From an uncultured Sulfitobacter sp. (GTDB taxonomy: Bacteria > Pseudomonadota > Alphaproteobacteria > Rhodobacterales > Rhodobacteraceae), in contig NZ_CANMFS010000001.1 in NCBI RefSeq assembly GCF_947497275.1, positions 620,001-684,000 of the forward strand: 64,000 bases of DNA, in the 5' to 3' direction. How positions within the stretch are numbered: position 1 is the first letter of the stretch; the number at the start of each line of letters is the position of its first letter. Under the pieces are notes generated by a model. That model made no database searches and had not been told where the DNA came from. It saw nothing but the letters and a program-made list of their open reading frames with translations. Shown in pieces: positions 1 to 8,440 of the stretch. The translations under genes and the position numbers were made by a program.

Positions 1-686
1 GTGTCCTGGATCGCGGCGGTGTAGGCGTCCCACAGATGCAGCCCCTGCACGTCGATACGGCTCAGCTTCCACTGCTTGAGCGGGTCGCTCTCGCGCGACA
101 GCATTCGGCGCAATTGCTCCGCACGCCCGACGTTGAGCCAGAACTTGAACAGGTGCACGCCGCTTTCTACGATCATCTGCTCGAATGGCTGAACCTGATT
201 GAAAAACCGCGTGTTCTGGTCGGGCGTGCAAAAGCCGAATACCGGCTCGACCACGGCGCGGTTATACCATGAGCGGTCAAAGAAGATCATATCACCGGCG
301 GCGGGCAAATGTTTCACATACCGTTGAAAATACCATTGGCTTGCTTCCGACTCGGTGGGTTTTGACAGCGCCACGATACGCGCGTTTCGCGGATTGAGAT
401 TGGTTCGGAACCGCTCGATCGTGCCGCCTTTGCCGGCGGCGTCACGGCCTTCGAACACCATTGCGATGCGGGTGCCGGTTTCGCGGACCCAGGCCTGAAG
501 CTTGACCATTTCGATCTGTAACAGCGCCATTTGTGCGGTGTAGGACTTGCGCCCGAGATGCCGGTCGTGCGGATAGGTCGAGAATAGAATCGTGTGTTTC
601 TTGCCGCCTGCGACAGCCGCGCGTATTTCTTCCGGGGCGTCGTTCTCGTAGTAGGCGCTGATTGCACCGTCAAAGGGCAGCTCCAT
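1..686 (-). CDS. ppk2: Polyphosphate kinase 2 (PPK2) family protein, C-terminus off window
   Basis: This family moves phosphate between polyphosphate and nucleotides in the cytoplasm. The frame is open from an ATG at 684-686 to the window edge, so 228 codons are visible and the C-terminus is missing. The P-loop GRDAAGKGG, the LNPRNARIVAL segment, QWYFQRYV, the Walker B-like FDRSWYNRA and the DPLKQWKLS block follow in the order normal for single-domain PPK2 enzymes. A long helix of LQIEMVKLQAW type precedes the P-loop, also as expected. No partner gene is visible. Family assignment is firm. Whether it favours polyphosphate synthesis or use cannot be told from these residues. Confidence 0.9.
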   Translation of the reverse strand, partial: MELPFDGAISAYYENDAPEEIRAAVAGGKKHTILFSTYPHDRHLGRKSYTAQMALLQIEMVKLQAWVRETGTRIAMVFEGRDAAGKGGTIERFRTNLNPRNARIVALSKPTESEASQWYFQRYVKHLPAAGDMIFFDRSWYNRAVVEPVFGFCTPDQNTRFFNQVQPFEQMIVESGVHLFKFWLNVGRAEQLRRMLSRESDPLKQWKLSRIDVQGLHLWDAYTAAIQD

Positions 687-726
687 CTCGGGTCTCCGGG
701 CACTAGGTCTGATGCAATATGCGATG

Positions 727-1722
727 TTAAGGAGCTTTACGCAAACCAGCACGCGCGGCGGCGCGGTCGATCGCGGCGATGGTGGCGTCGGCGGCGACAT
801 GATGCGGCATATGGCCGATCCCCGGCAATACCGTCAGCCGCGCCCCGCGTACCTGCTGCGACAGGGGCCTTGAATGGACGTCCACCGGAACGATAGTGTC
901 TGCGTCGCCGTGCACTATTTCGAGGGGTATTTCCAGATCTGCGTACCGCTTGGACATCTTGACGATATGCGGGCGCAGGTGGTTCACCTGCTGCGCATTC
1001 GCGCGCATGCTTTCGCGCCGCAGGGCCAATATGTCACCCACATGCTCCACATAGCCGCGCGGTGCGGGCTGCGGCGAAAAGATGCTTTTTACGCTGCTGT
1101 CGACGTAGGACTGCGGCACGAACGCAGAGGCCGCGGGCACCACGAGCGCACCGCCTGCCGCAGAGCCCAGCAACGTGTACGTCCATCCCAGATCACCGGG
1201 CCAGGGGTTTGAAACCCCCGCCAACATCACGATTCCGGCGGTCCGGTCGGGACGCCCCAGCGCCCATGCCATCGCGACGGCTCCGCCGAATGAATGCCCC
1301 AAGACAAGCGGATTGGACACGCCGAGGACATCGGCGGCTTTTTGCAACAACGCCGCCTGTTCCATCGGCGTTTCCGAGCGGCTGTTCCATGGTCCATTTT
1401 TCCCCGGCAACCGACCCGTCCAGCCCAGACCGGGCCGGTCGAACATGATCACACGGTAGCGGTCGCTCAGCCGGTCGGCAAAACCGAAGGTCCAGTCGCG
1501 CACGTTGCCGCTGGCGCCGTGGATCAACACCAGGTCCGGTCCCGCACCTTGCGTGAGCACATGCACCGGCGTGCCTTCGATATCCAGGATACGGCCCTGC
1601 GGAGGATAGTTTTTCGCAGCTGTCGCCTCGCGTGCGGATGCCCGCCATTGAACCGCGACAATGACGGCCAACGCCATCAGAACGAGGACGAGCATGCTAA
1701 GTGCCGATTTTCGAAATGTCAT
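727..1722 (-). CDS. Membrane-anchored alpha/beta hydrolase
   Basis: 331 residues. A hydrophobic segment at about 8-26 looks like an N-terminal anchor or uncleaved signal, so the enzyme probably sits outside the cytoplasmic membrane. The alpha/beta-hydrolase core shows the oxyanion motif HGASGN, the nucleophile elbow GHSFGG, a late acid in [11 protein letters not shown] and the catalytic histidine in GIGHMPHH. The complete triad argues for an active esterase- or lipase-like hydrolase. The substrate is unknown. The gene starts inside the end of the upstream homoserine acyltransferase gene (26 bp overlap), suggesting co-transcription, although no metabolic link is obvious. Confidence 0.85.
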   Translation of the reverse strand: MTFRKSALSMLVLVLMALAVIVAVQWRASAREATAAKNYPPQGRILDIEGTPVHVLTQGAGPDLVLIHGASGNVRDWTFGFADRLSDRYRVIMFDRPGLGWTGRLPGKNGPWNSRSETPMEQAALLQKAADVLGVSNPLVLGHSFGGAVAMAWALGRPDRTAGIVMLAGVSNPWPGDLGWTYTLLGSAAGGALVVPAASAFVPQSYVDSSVKSIFSPQPAPRGYVEHVGDILALRRESMRANAQQVNHLRPHIVKMSKRYADLEIPLEIVHGDADTIVPVDVHSRPLSQQVRGARLTVLPGIGHMPHHVAADATIAAIDRAAARAGLRKAP

Positions 1723-2614
1723 AAGGCGTCGATTGATAGATTTCCTGAATCCAGTTGCCGTACAGCAGGTGCGCGTGACTGCGCCAGCGGTTCAGCGGCG
1801 GCAACGCGGGGTCGTCGTCGGTATAGTAATTTAGCGGCACGTTGATCGGTGCCCCTGCCGCGACATCACGGTCGTATTCCTGCTTCAGGGTTTCGCGGTC
1901 ATATTCGAAGTGACTGAAGATATAAAGCGCGCGGTGGGCCGGGTCCTCGACAAGGCAAGGGCCGACCTCGTCGCTGCCCAGAAGTGTGCGCAATCCGTTG
2001 GTCGCATCTATTTCAGACTGGCGAATTTCGGTCCAGCGGGACGTGGGAATCACGCAATCATCCGAAAATCCGTTAAGATAGGGCGAGGCCGGTGCGAGGT
2101 TCTGATGGCGAAAGCAGCCAAAGGTCTTCGCGTCCAGCAGGTGCTTTCTTACTCCGTGAAAATGATTGATCATCGCCATCCCACCCCAGCAGACGCCCAT
2201 GGTGGATTGCACATTGGTTTGGGTCCAGTCCATTACCCGCACCAGTTCGTCCCAATAGTTTACTTCTTCGAACGCCAAATGCTCGATCGGCGCACCGGTG
2301 ATGATCAGGCCGTCGAACTTCTCGTTCCACGCGTCCGACACGGGGCGGTAGAAGCTTTGCATGTGGTCGGCGGCCGTGTTGCGCGTCTCATGGTTTGTCA
2401 TCCGCAACAGCGACAGCTCGATCTGCAGGGGCGTGGCTCCGATCAGGCGGGCAAACTGGTTTTCCGTCTGAATTTTTTTCGGCATCAGATTCAGGAGCGC
2501 GATCCGCAAGGGGCGGATGTCCTGACGGGCGGCCTGATCTTCGTCCATAACACTGACGCCCTCGCGGGTCAGGACGTCATAGGCGGGCAGGGCGGCTGGA
2601 ATCTTGATGGGCAT
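1697..2614 (-). CDS. metAA: Homoserine O-acetyltransferase (MetA family)
   Basis: Activates homoserine by O-acylation, the first committed step of methionine synthesis. 305 residues, the usual length. Catalytic Cys142 lies in GVCWGG, and His235 and Glu237 lie in SHFEYD. Residue 111 is glutamate (API-E-HLAF). In the MetA family, Glu at this position goes with acetyl-CoA use and Gly (as in E. coli) with succinyl-CoA. I therefore infer acetyltransferase activity despite the frequent database name homoserine O-succinyltransferase. The next gene downstream overlaps it. No other methionine gene is in view. Confidence 0.93.
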   Translation of the reverse strand: MPIKIPAALPAYDVLTREGVSVMDEDQAARQDIRPLRIALLNLMPKKIQTENQFARLIGATPLQIELSLLRMTNHETRNTAADHMQSFYRPVSDAWNEKFDGLIITGAPIEHLAFEEVNYWDELVRVMDWTQTNVQSTMGVCWGGMAMINHFHGVRKHLLDAKTFGCFRHQNLAPASPYLNGFSDDCVIPTSRWTEIRQSEIDATNGLRTLLGSDEVGPCLVEDPAHRALYIFSHFEYDRETLKQEYDRDVAAGAPINVPLNYYTDDDPALPPLNRWRSHAHLLYGNWIQEIYQSTPYDISKIGT

Positions 2615-2675
2615 GTTTTCGGTTCGATCTTTTGGGCATCCGGGACAGCACAGATAGGCTGAATGGTCAGGTCTC

Positions 2676-3539
2676 TCAAGGTGCCGCAGAGGTTAGCTTG
2701 GTGGCGATGAGGTCTTCGAAGTCTTGCGGTCCGCCGATCTGGCGGCAGTCGTCCGGTGTCAGCGTCACACCATGGCGCGCCATCGCGCTATAGCGGGGCT
2801 GCCGGTGCGCCAGCGCCTGTGCATAGGTCCAGCGGATGAAAGCGTCCGGATCGACGTCCGCTGCATTGCAGTTGTTTTCGCGCAGGTAATCCACCCAGAC
2901 ACGGGCGAGGAAATCGGGCTGATATGCCATCGGTTTGGGGGCTAGGTCGAACCGGCGTACCAGCTCTTGCGTATGCGCCTCATTGCCCTTGATCCAGACC
3001 AAAAGGCACTGTTGCGAGAGTGCTGCGAGCAACGGATCGTCCGGGTCTTGGGGATCGACCCATTCGCAGATCGACCCGCCGGTATCGCAGATGAAATGCG
3101 CCAGACCGTAGAGCCGTTCGGCGCGTTCGCGGAAATGGGCCGTGTCGTTCAGCGCGGCCACTTCGGCGGCCCTGAACTGCAACTGCCGGCGGGTGTATTC
3201 CGCCATCTCCAGGCCGCCTTTGGCCGGATTGCCCGGTTTGCCCAGATAGGCAGCGACCGCGCGCAGATCATGATCATGTATATTGGGTTCGAGATAGATC
3301 AGATCGGCGCGCAACATCTCGGCCAGAAAGGGTTCGCGCATTGCGTGGGCAATCAGGTTGTCCTTGATGTGCGGGTACATCCCGGCCGTGCCGATGCGGT
3401 AGTCGATGGAATAGTGAAACCAATCGCCTTCCTGCACCAGCAGCTTGGAAATATGGGTTTTTCCTAGGCCCGACATGCCGAAGAACAGCACCGATTTGCG
3501 CGGGGCTTGGCGCCAGCTTTCGGCGTCGGGATACAGCAT
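2676..3539 (-). CDS. P-loop ATPase of unknown function
   Basis: 287 residues, soluble. A Walker A motif GMSGLGKT lies at about 21-28 after a short strand (SVLFF). The segment after it ([13 protein letters not shown]) resembles the substrate-binding part of small-molecule kinases and nucleotide-dependent enzymes, so a kinase-like fold is possible. I recognise it as a conserved roseobacter ATPase but know of no assigned role. It lies between the MetA-family gene and two EamA exporters, all on the same strand. No transmembrane segment is evident. Confidence 0.8.
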   Translation of the reverse strand: MLYPDAESWRQAPRKSVLFFGMSGLGKTHISKLLVQEGDWFHYSIDYRIGTAGMYPHIKDNLIAHAMREPFLAEMLRADLIYLEPNIHDHDLRAVAAYLGKPGNPAKGGLEMAEYTRRQLQFRAAEVAALNDTAHFRERAERLYGLAHFICDTGGSICEWVDPQDPDDPLLAALSQQCLLVWIKGNEAHTQELVRRFDLAPKPMAYQPDFLARVWVDYLRENNCNAADVDPDAFIRWTYAQALAHRQPRYSAMARHGVTLTPDDCRQIGGPQDFEDLIATKLTSAAP

Positions 3540-3568
3540 GGGCAGGCTCCTGTCAGGGTTCGCTCTTG

Positions 3569-4504
3569 CTAGCGCGCCCGCCTGCGCGGGTCAATCAGCG
3601 CCAGCGCGCGCCCGTCGATCACCAGAAGCCCGAGCGCCAGCAATGCAAACCCGCCATAGGCCGCGGGACGCAGCGCCTCGCCCAGGACGATGGCGCCCAG
3701 AACGATGGCAATCGGAGCCACCAGCAACGTCACCAGCATCAGATTGCCGCTGCCCGCCAGCGCCAGAACGCGGTAATAGAGCAGATAGGCCAGCGCCGTC
3801 GCCGCGAGCGCGTAATATGCGATCGCAATCATCGTGCGTGGTGCGAGATCGAGGCTGATCGGACCGTCGACCATCCACGCAAGCGGGACCATGACCATCG
3901 TAGAGGCGCTCAGCATACCGGCGGCGGCGGTTTGCGGTGCAAGCCCAACCAGCATCTTGCGCGCCCAGACCCCGGCAAGCGCGTAGGAAACAGTGCCTCC
4001 AAGCACGGCCAGTTGCGCCAGCGCACCCAGGTCGAAGGCGCGCAGGTTCTCCAGTCCGATGGCTGTAGCTACACCGACAAAGCCAATCAGCACACCTGTC
4101 GCCCTGCGCGGGCTCAGCCGTTCATCGCTGAGCAGAAGGGATGCGACAAGCACCCCGAAAATGGCCGTCGATGCGTTGAGAATCGAGGTCAGACCGGTCG
4201 GGATGTAAAGTTGTCCCCAGGCCATCAGGCTGAACGGGATGGCATTGTTCAAAAGCCCCATCCCCGCAAACCCAATCCAGACCCGCCAGCCCCGTGGCAC
4301 GGGCAGACCGGTGCCAAGTACCACAGCCCAAAGGACAACGGCAGCCCATCCGACCCGGTGCGCCACCGATGTCAGGACCGGCACTTCGTCGAGCGCAACA
4401 CGAACCGACAGAAATGAGGCCCCCCACAGGAGCGCCAACGCAAACAGCAAAAGCCAGGCCCGGCCGGAGATGGAACGTTCGGAAGTCATGGCGCCATGTT
4501 GCAT
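3569..4504 (-). CDS. EamA/DMT-family transporter
   Basis: 311 residues with about ten hydrophobic helices arranged as two five-helix EamA repeats, typical of the drug/metabolite transporter superfamily in the cytoplasmic membrane. The first repeat starts with LLFALALLWGASFLSVRVAL, and the WGA-SF pattern is characteristic. The second begins near VSYALAGVWARKM. Substrates of these exporters are rarely predictable. A second, only distantly similar EamA protein lies next upstream on the same strand. The short basic tail (DPRRRAR) is a normal cytoplasmic end. Confidence 0.88.
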   Translation of the reverse strand: MQHGAMTSERSISGRAWLLLFALALLWGASFLSVRVALDEVPVLTSVAHRVGWAAVVLWAVVLGTGLPVPRGWRVWIGFAGMGLLNNAIPFSLMAWGQLYIPTGLTSILNASTAIFGVLVASLLLSDERLSPRRATGVLIGFVGVATAIGLENLRAFDLGALAQLAVLGGTVSYALAGVWARKMLVGLAPQTAAAGMLSASTMVMVPLAWMVDGPISLDLAPRTMIAIAYYALAATALAYLLYYRVLALAGSGNLMLVTLLVAPIAIVLGAIVLGEALRPAAYGGFALLALGLLVIDGRALALIDPRRRAR

Positions 4505-4542
4505 GGCGCGCGCACGCAGGCGACCCGTTTCGTGCGGTTATC

Positions 4543-5406
4543 TCAGGTGCGGTTGCGGGTTTCCGACCAGATATTCAGATAATTGGCGATGAATATGATG
4601 ATAGCACCGACGAAGACCCATACCTCCAGCGGTTCGCCGTAAAGCGCCATCGCGACGATGGCGATCACCGGCAGGCGCGCGAAATCAAGCGGTACGACGA
4701 TTGTGGCGGGGGCGATGGACAGCGCCTTGGTGAGGCAAAAATGCGCCAGCAGCCCCGCCAATCCGACAAGCACAAGGTAGGGCAGACTTTGGACCGTTGG
4801 CCCGGCCACGTCACCGTCATATCCTGCGGCCAACGCTCCGAACAGCAACTGAAGCGTTGTCAGAAAAAACAGGATCGAGGTGATTGTGTTGTCGCGGGTC
4901 AACCGCTTTGTCATCATGTTGGTCAGCGCAAAGAACAGCGCCGCCGCCGCTGCTGTGAGCAGACCGATCTGGAACGTATCGACACTGGGGCGTGCGACGA
5001 CCAGGATGCCGACGAATCCCAACAGTGCTGCCACAGCCCGTATCCGTGTCATGCGCTCGCCCAGCAACACCGGTGCAAGCACAGCGACCCAGAGCGGCGA
5101 GGTGAATTCAAGCGCGAAGACCTGTGCGAGAGGCACAACCGCGACCGCGTAGAACCACAGGTTCTGACCGGTGAAATGCAGCAGATTGCGCAGTAGATGA
5201 CGGCCCATCTGGTCAAACCGGATTTCGCTCCAGCGACCGCCGAGCGCGATGAGCCCGACCACGACGATGACGCCAACGGCACTGCGATAAAGCATGATTT
5301 CGAAGGTATCGTAGGCACTGGCGAGTTCGCGGCCCGCGATAGCCATGCACGAAAACGATGCAATTGCGCCTGTCATCCACAGGGCCGCCCGCACGAGGAC
5401 GTTCAC
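4543..5406 (-). CDS. EamA/DMT-family transporter
   Basis: 287 residues and about ten transmembrane helices in two EamA repeats. The start at 5406 gives a good first helix (AALWMTGAIASFSCMAIAG). The end of repeat one carries TGQNLWFYAVAVVPLAQVFAL followed by TSPLWVA, the usual EamA pattern. It probably exports a small metabolite or amino acid, but the substrate cannot be inferred. The protein is not a close copy of the neighbouring EamA protein, so the pair is not a recent duplication. Confidence 0.87.
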   Translation of the reverse strand: MNVLVRAALWMTGAIASFSCMAIAGRELASAYDTFEIMLYRSAVGVIVVVGLIALGGRWSEIRFDQMGRHLLRNLLHFTGQNLWFYAVAVVPLAQVFALEFTSPLWVAVLAPVLLGERMTRIRAVAALLGFVGILVVARPSVDTFQIGLLTAAAAALFFALTNMMTKRLTRDNTITSILFFLTTLQLLFGALAAGYDGDVAGPTVQSLPYLVLVGLAGLLAHFCLTKALSIAPATIVVPLDFARLPVIAIVAMALYGEPLEVWVFVGAIIIFIANYLNIWSETRNRT

Positions 5407-5796
5407 GCGGGTCCTTCCGCAATCACATACATACGCAGATCGTCCTGTTTTGAGGGAGTATCGTGATCATCGGATAAATCAAACTTCGTTTATGGTCGCG
5501 TCCGTTGGGCGCGCGCGCACCGTAAGGTTGCGAAGCCACGGGAGGCAATACGGTTTCTCGCAGATCAGCCCTGCGCGAGCAATGGCGTGGCATACGCCGC
5601 CTTGCCGTACGCGACGGGCAAATCATTCAACAATGGCGCGGATCTGGTCCGACCGCGTTGGCAAAAACCAGACCATGCTGCATGTGCAAAGCGGACTCGA
5701 CCCCACAGGCAGGTATCCAATAGAAGAGAAGTTCAGGGGTTTGGATTCCGTCATTGCTCTTCTGACGACCCCCATCCGAATGGGAATCAATAGCGT
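5407..5796. other. Gene-poor stretch between EamA exporter and P-type ATPase
   Basis: 390 bp between two divergent genes. It must contain both promoters. Short open frames exist on both strands but none has a convincing ribosome binding site or a recognisable product. I found no FNR palindrome and no clear hairpin terminator. Confidence 0.5.
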
Positions 5797-7659
5797 ATGG
5801 GACATGCAAACGCCGATCGGTTGAAACAACTTCTGCTGTCGATTGCCTTATTGGGCCTGCTGGCTGGGTCCGGTCTTTATCTGGCCGGAAGGGACCAGCT
5901 GGCCGATACCGTGTGGTTTGTCGGGGTGATACCCGTGCTGGCCGCCCTGTTGGTCGAGATTATCCGCAGCCTTCAGCGGGGCGATGTCGGGCTCGATATC
6001 GTTGCGGCACTGTCGATGACGGCGGCGCTCGCGTTCGGGGAAACGCTGGCGGCGGCTGTCGTTGCGGTGATGTACTCGGGCGGTACCTTTCTGGAGAACT
6101 TCGCCGAAGGGCGCGCACGCCGTGAAATGCACGATCTGCTGTCGCGGGTGCCGCGAACCGCGACACGGCACCGGAACGGTGGCCTTGAAGAAGTGCCGCT
6201 GGATGAAATAGAACCCGGCGACCTGCTGCTGATCCGGCAGGGCGATGTCGCCCCGGTGGACGGGACGATCGCATCCGATGAGGCGTTTCTCGACACATCC
6301 GCATTGACCGGTGAATCGTTGCCCGTGCAGCTGTCGCGCGGGGCCGAAGCGATGAGCGGGTCCACCAACGCCGGCGCGCCATTCGATCTGATCGCCACCC
6401 GCCCTGCGGCCCAGAGCACCTATGCGGGAATAGTGCGTCTGGTCGAAGAGGCGCAACGATCGAAGGCACCGATGGCGCGGTTGGCGGACCGCTGGTCACT
6501 GGGTTTCCTGGCGGTGACGGTGTTGATCGCGACTGCCGCATGGTGGTTCACCGGTGATCCGATCCGGGCCGTTGCGGTCCTTGTGGTGGCAACGCCCTGT
6601 CCGCTGATCCTGGCGGTTCCCGTGGCCCTGGTCGCCGGGTTGTCGCGGGCCGCGCATTACGGCGTCCTGATCAAGGGGGCCGGACCGCTGGAGACGATGG
6701 CGCGGGTTCAGACCCTGATCCTCGACAAGACCGGCACGCTGACGGACGGGCGTCCGCAGATCGTCGAAATCGACTGCGCTGCGCGTTGGAAAGCAGACGA
6801 TATTCTGCGCTTCGCGGCCGCCCTGGACCAAGCATCGAAACATCCCGTCGCGCAGGCTGTCGTCGCCGCTGCGCAGACGCGGGATCTGACGCTGCCGGTC
6901 CCTTCGCAGGTGGTCGAGTTCGCGGGCGAGGGCGTTTGCGGATCCGTCGACGGGCACGATGTGGTCGTGGGCGGCGAGGACTTCGTACGCGCGCGTGTGG
7001 CACCTGCTGCAGACGCACCACCGACCCGCACCGCGGGCGCGGTACTGGTGGCCGTGGCGGTCGACGGACAGTGGGCGGGACATCTCGTCATGGTCGATCC
7101 GCTGCGCCTTGGCACGAGAGAGATGCTGGGGGCTCTGCGCAAAGGCGGGATCGCCAGAATACTGTTGGCAACCGGCGACCGCGCGGATGTCGCCGAGCGG
7201 GTCACCGCAGGTCTTGGCCTGGACGGTTTGCGTTCCGGGCTGACACCGGATCAAAAGGTGCTTTTGGTGTTGAGCGAGCGCAAGAACGGACCCGTGATGA
7301 TGGTCGGAGACGGTGTCAACGATGCGCCGGCGCTTGCTGCGGCGGATGTGGGCGTGGCGATGGGCGCACGGGGTGCGGCGGCCTCCGCCGAGGCGGCGGA
7401 TGTTGTGCTGTTGGTCGACCGCGTTGACCGGCTTGGTCCGGGGATCGAGATCGCGCGGCGCGCCCGGGCCATCGCCGTGCAAAGCGTCGTGGCTGGCATC
7501 GGTCTGTCCGTCGCCGGTATGATCGCTGCGGCTTTCGGATACCTGACCCCGGTTCAAGGCGCGCTGGCGCAGGAAATCATCGACGTGGCGGTTATCCTGA
7601 ACGCCCTGCGCGCCCTGCGCATCGCCCCCGACGATCCCGACGCGCGGGAACCCAGTTGA
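5797..7659 (+). CDS. Heavy-metal-type (P1B-like) P-type ATPase
   Basis: 620 residues. An ATP-driven cation pump of the cytoplasmic membrane. It has the actuator motif TGES at 171-174, the phosphorylation site DKTGT with Asp310, an HP motif (SKHPVAQAV) and GDGVNDAPA in the hinge. The membrane metal-site motif is TPCP at 266-269 instead of the CPC of copper and zinc pumps, and there is no N-terminal heavy-metal-associated domain. This is a separate P1B-like group whose metal is not established. Members often sit near stress proteins and FtsH, as here. The ribosome binding site is weak. Downstream lie the UspA remnant and ftsH. Confidence 0.92.
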   Translation: MGHANADRLKQLLLSIALLGLLAGSGLYLAGRDQLADTVWFVGVIPVLAALLVEIIRSLQRGDVGLDIVAALSMTAALAFGETLAAAVVAVMYSGGTFLENFAEGRARREMHDLLSRVPRTATRHRNGGLEEVPLDEIEPGDLLLIRQGDVAPVDGTIASDEAFLDTSALTGESLPVQLSRGAEAMSGSTNAGAPFDLIATRPAAQSTYAGIVRLVEEAQRSKAPMARLADRWSLGFLAVTVLIATAAWWFTGDPIRAVAVLVVATPCPLILAVPVALVAGLSRAAHYGVLIKGAGPLETMARVQTLILDKTGTLTDGRPQIVEIDCAARWKADDILRFAAALDQASKHPVAQAVVAAAQTRDLTLPVPSQVVEFAGEGVCGSVDGHDVVVGGEDFVRARVAPAADAPPTRTAGAVLVAVAVDGQWAGHLVMVDPLRLGTREMLGALRKGGIARILLATGDRADVAERVTAGLGLDGLRSGLTPDQKVLLVLSERKNGPVMMVGDGVNDAPALAAADVGVAMGARGAAASAEAADVVLLVDRVDRLGPGIEIARRARAIAVQSVVAGIGLSVAGMIAAAFGYLTPVQGALAQEIIDVAVILNALRALRIAPDDPDAREPS

Positions 7660-7679
7660 CGACGTCGGTCTGGGGCAGC

Positions 7680-8274
7680 GGAGCGATGCGCCGGTCTGTG
7701 AGTGACGCCACCAAGCACCGGCAAATCGGACCCTTGATCAACGGCAGCACTTAGAATGGCCCGTGCCGAAGTGCGCTTGTCAGCGTGCAGTATACGTACA
7801 TCGGCATCCGGGCCGTGAAGGGAAAGATAGCCGGCAAGGGTCTCACAGCCCAGTTCGGTCACGTCTTTCTCGCTAGCGATGATGGTGGTCGCGGCCTTCG
7901 GACGCGCCATCAGAGGCAATGCCGCCGCCACTGCGCGCGCGGAGGCGGCGGAATTTTTCCATGGCAAGGTGATATTGGTGGCCGATGTCTTCAGCGGATC
8001 TATTGGTGACACGACCGAAAGTCGCCTGTGTGTGTGTGATGCCTGTCTCCAAGCTGTTGCATCTTCGCAAACAAAACTTCCACGCCATAGCTCCGAAGGC
8101 TGTCCAGGCAGACAACCCGGGTGCCGCCGGCTCTGTCACACAGAGTACTTCCACCAGCGCCCTGAAGGCTTCTGCGTAACTCAGCGCAACGCCAAATACC
8201 GGTCCGTCAAGGTTCCCCGGATCGTGAGGGTCGTATCGGCCGCTCATCGGGACGCCGATCTTGCGCAGTTTCAT
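7680..8274 (-). pseudogene. Broken two-domain universal stress protein (UspA)
   Basis: Reading leftward from an ATG at 8272-8274, the first 80 or so residues open like a two-domain UspA (MKLRKIGVPMSGRYDPHDP, then a VEVLCV strand) and run into unrelated sequence. From about 7960 down to 7680 another frame continues with a UspA C-terminal domain (ARAVAAALPLMARP, then TSARAILSAAVDQGSDLPVLGG and THRPAH). The middle, about 100 residues in intact relatives, is missing, and the frame after THRPAH reads into nonsense. So the gene has an internal deletion plus a frameshift. It lies antisense between the ATPase and ftsH, and its intact form would share the FNR-box region at 8329-8342. Confidence 0.75.
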
Positions 8275-8328
8275 CGGATGTTGCTTCTTGTCGATAATCC
8301 TTTCGGCAATGAACCGGCACGGTGCGCG

Positions 8329-8342
8329 TTGATTTGCATCAA
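8329..8342. promoter_or_regulatory. FNR/FnrL operator (perfect palindrome)
   Basis: TTGAT-TTGC-ATCAA matches the FNR consensus TTGAT-N4-ATCAA at all ten defined positions. It lies in the gap between the start of the broken UspA gene (8274, leftward) and the ftsH start (8441, rightward), 98 bp before the ftsH ATG. Oxygen-responsive control by FnrL of ftsH, and formerly of the usp gene, is inferred. Confidence 0.7.
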
Positions 8343-8440
8343 GGCGCTCGAATGCGATCGGGTGCAGGTTCCACGGTGTGGATGCCCGGTCCGCTGTGGC
8401 TATCGAACGGCGGCGGGTGTTCCGAGCACGGAGAGCAGAC

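Noticed and set aside
5345..5824. 159-residue plus-strand frame before the P-type ATPase
   Set aside because: It begins inside the antisense of the EamA gene, lacks a ribosome site and has no recognisable domain.
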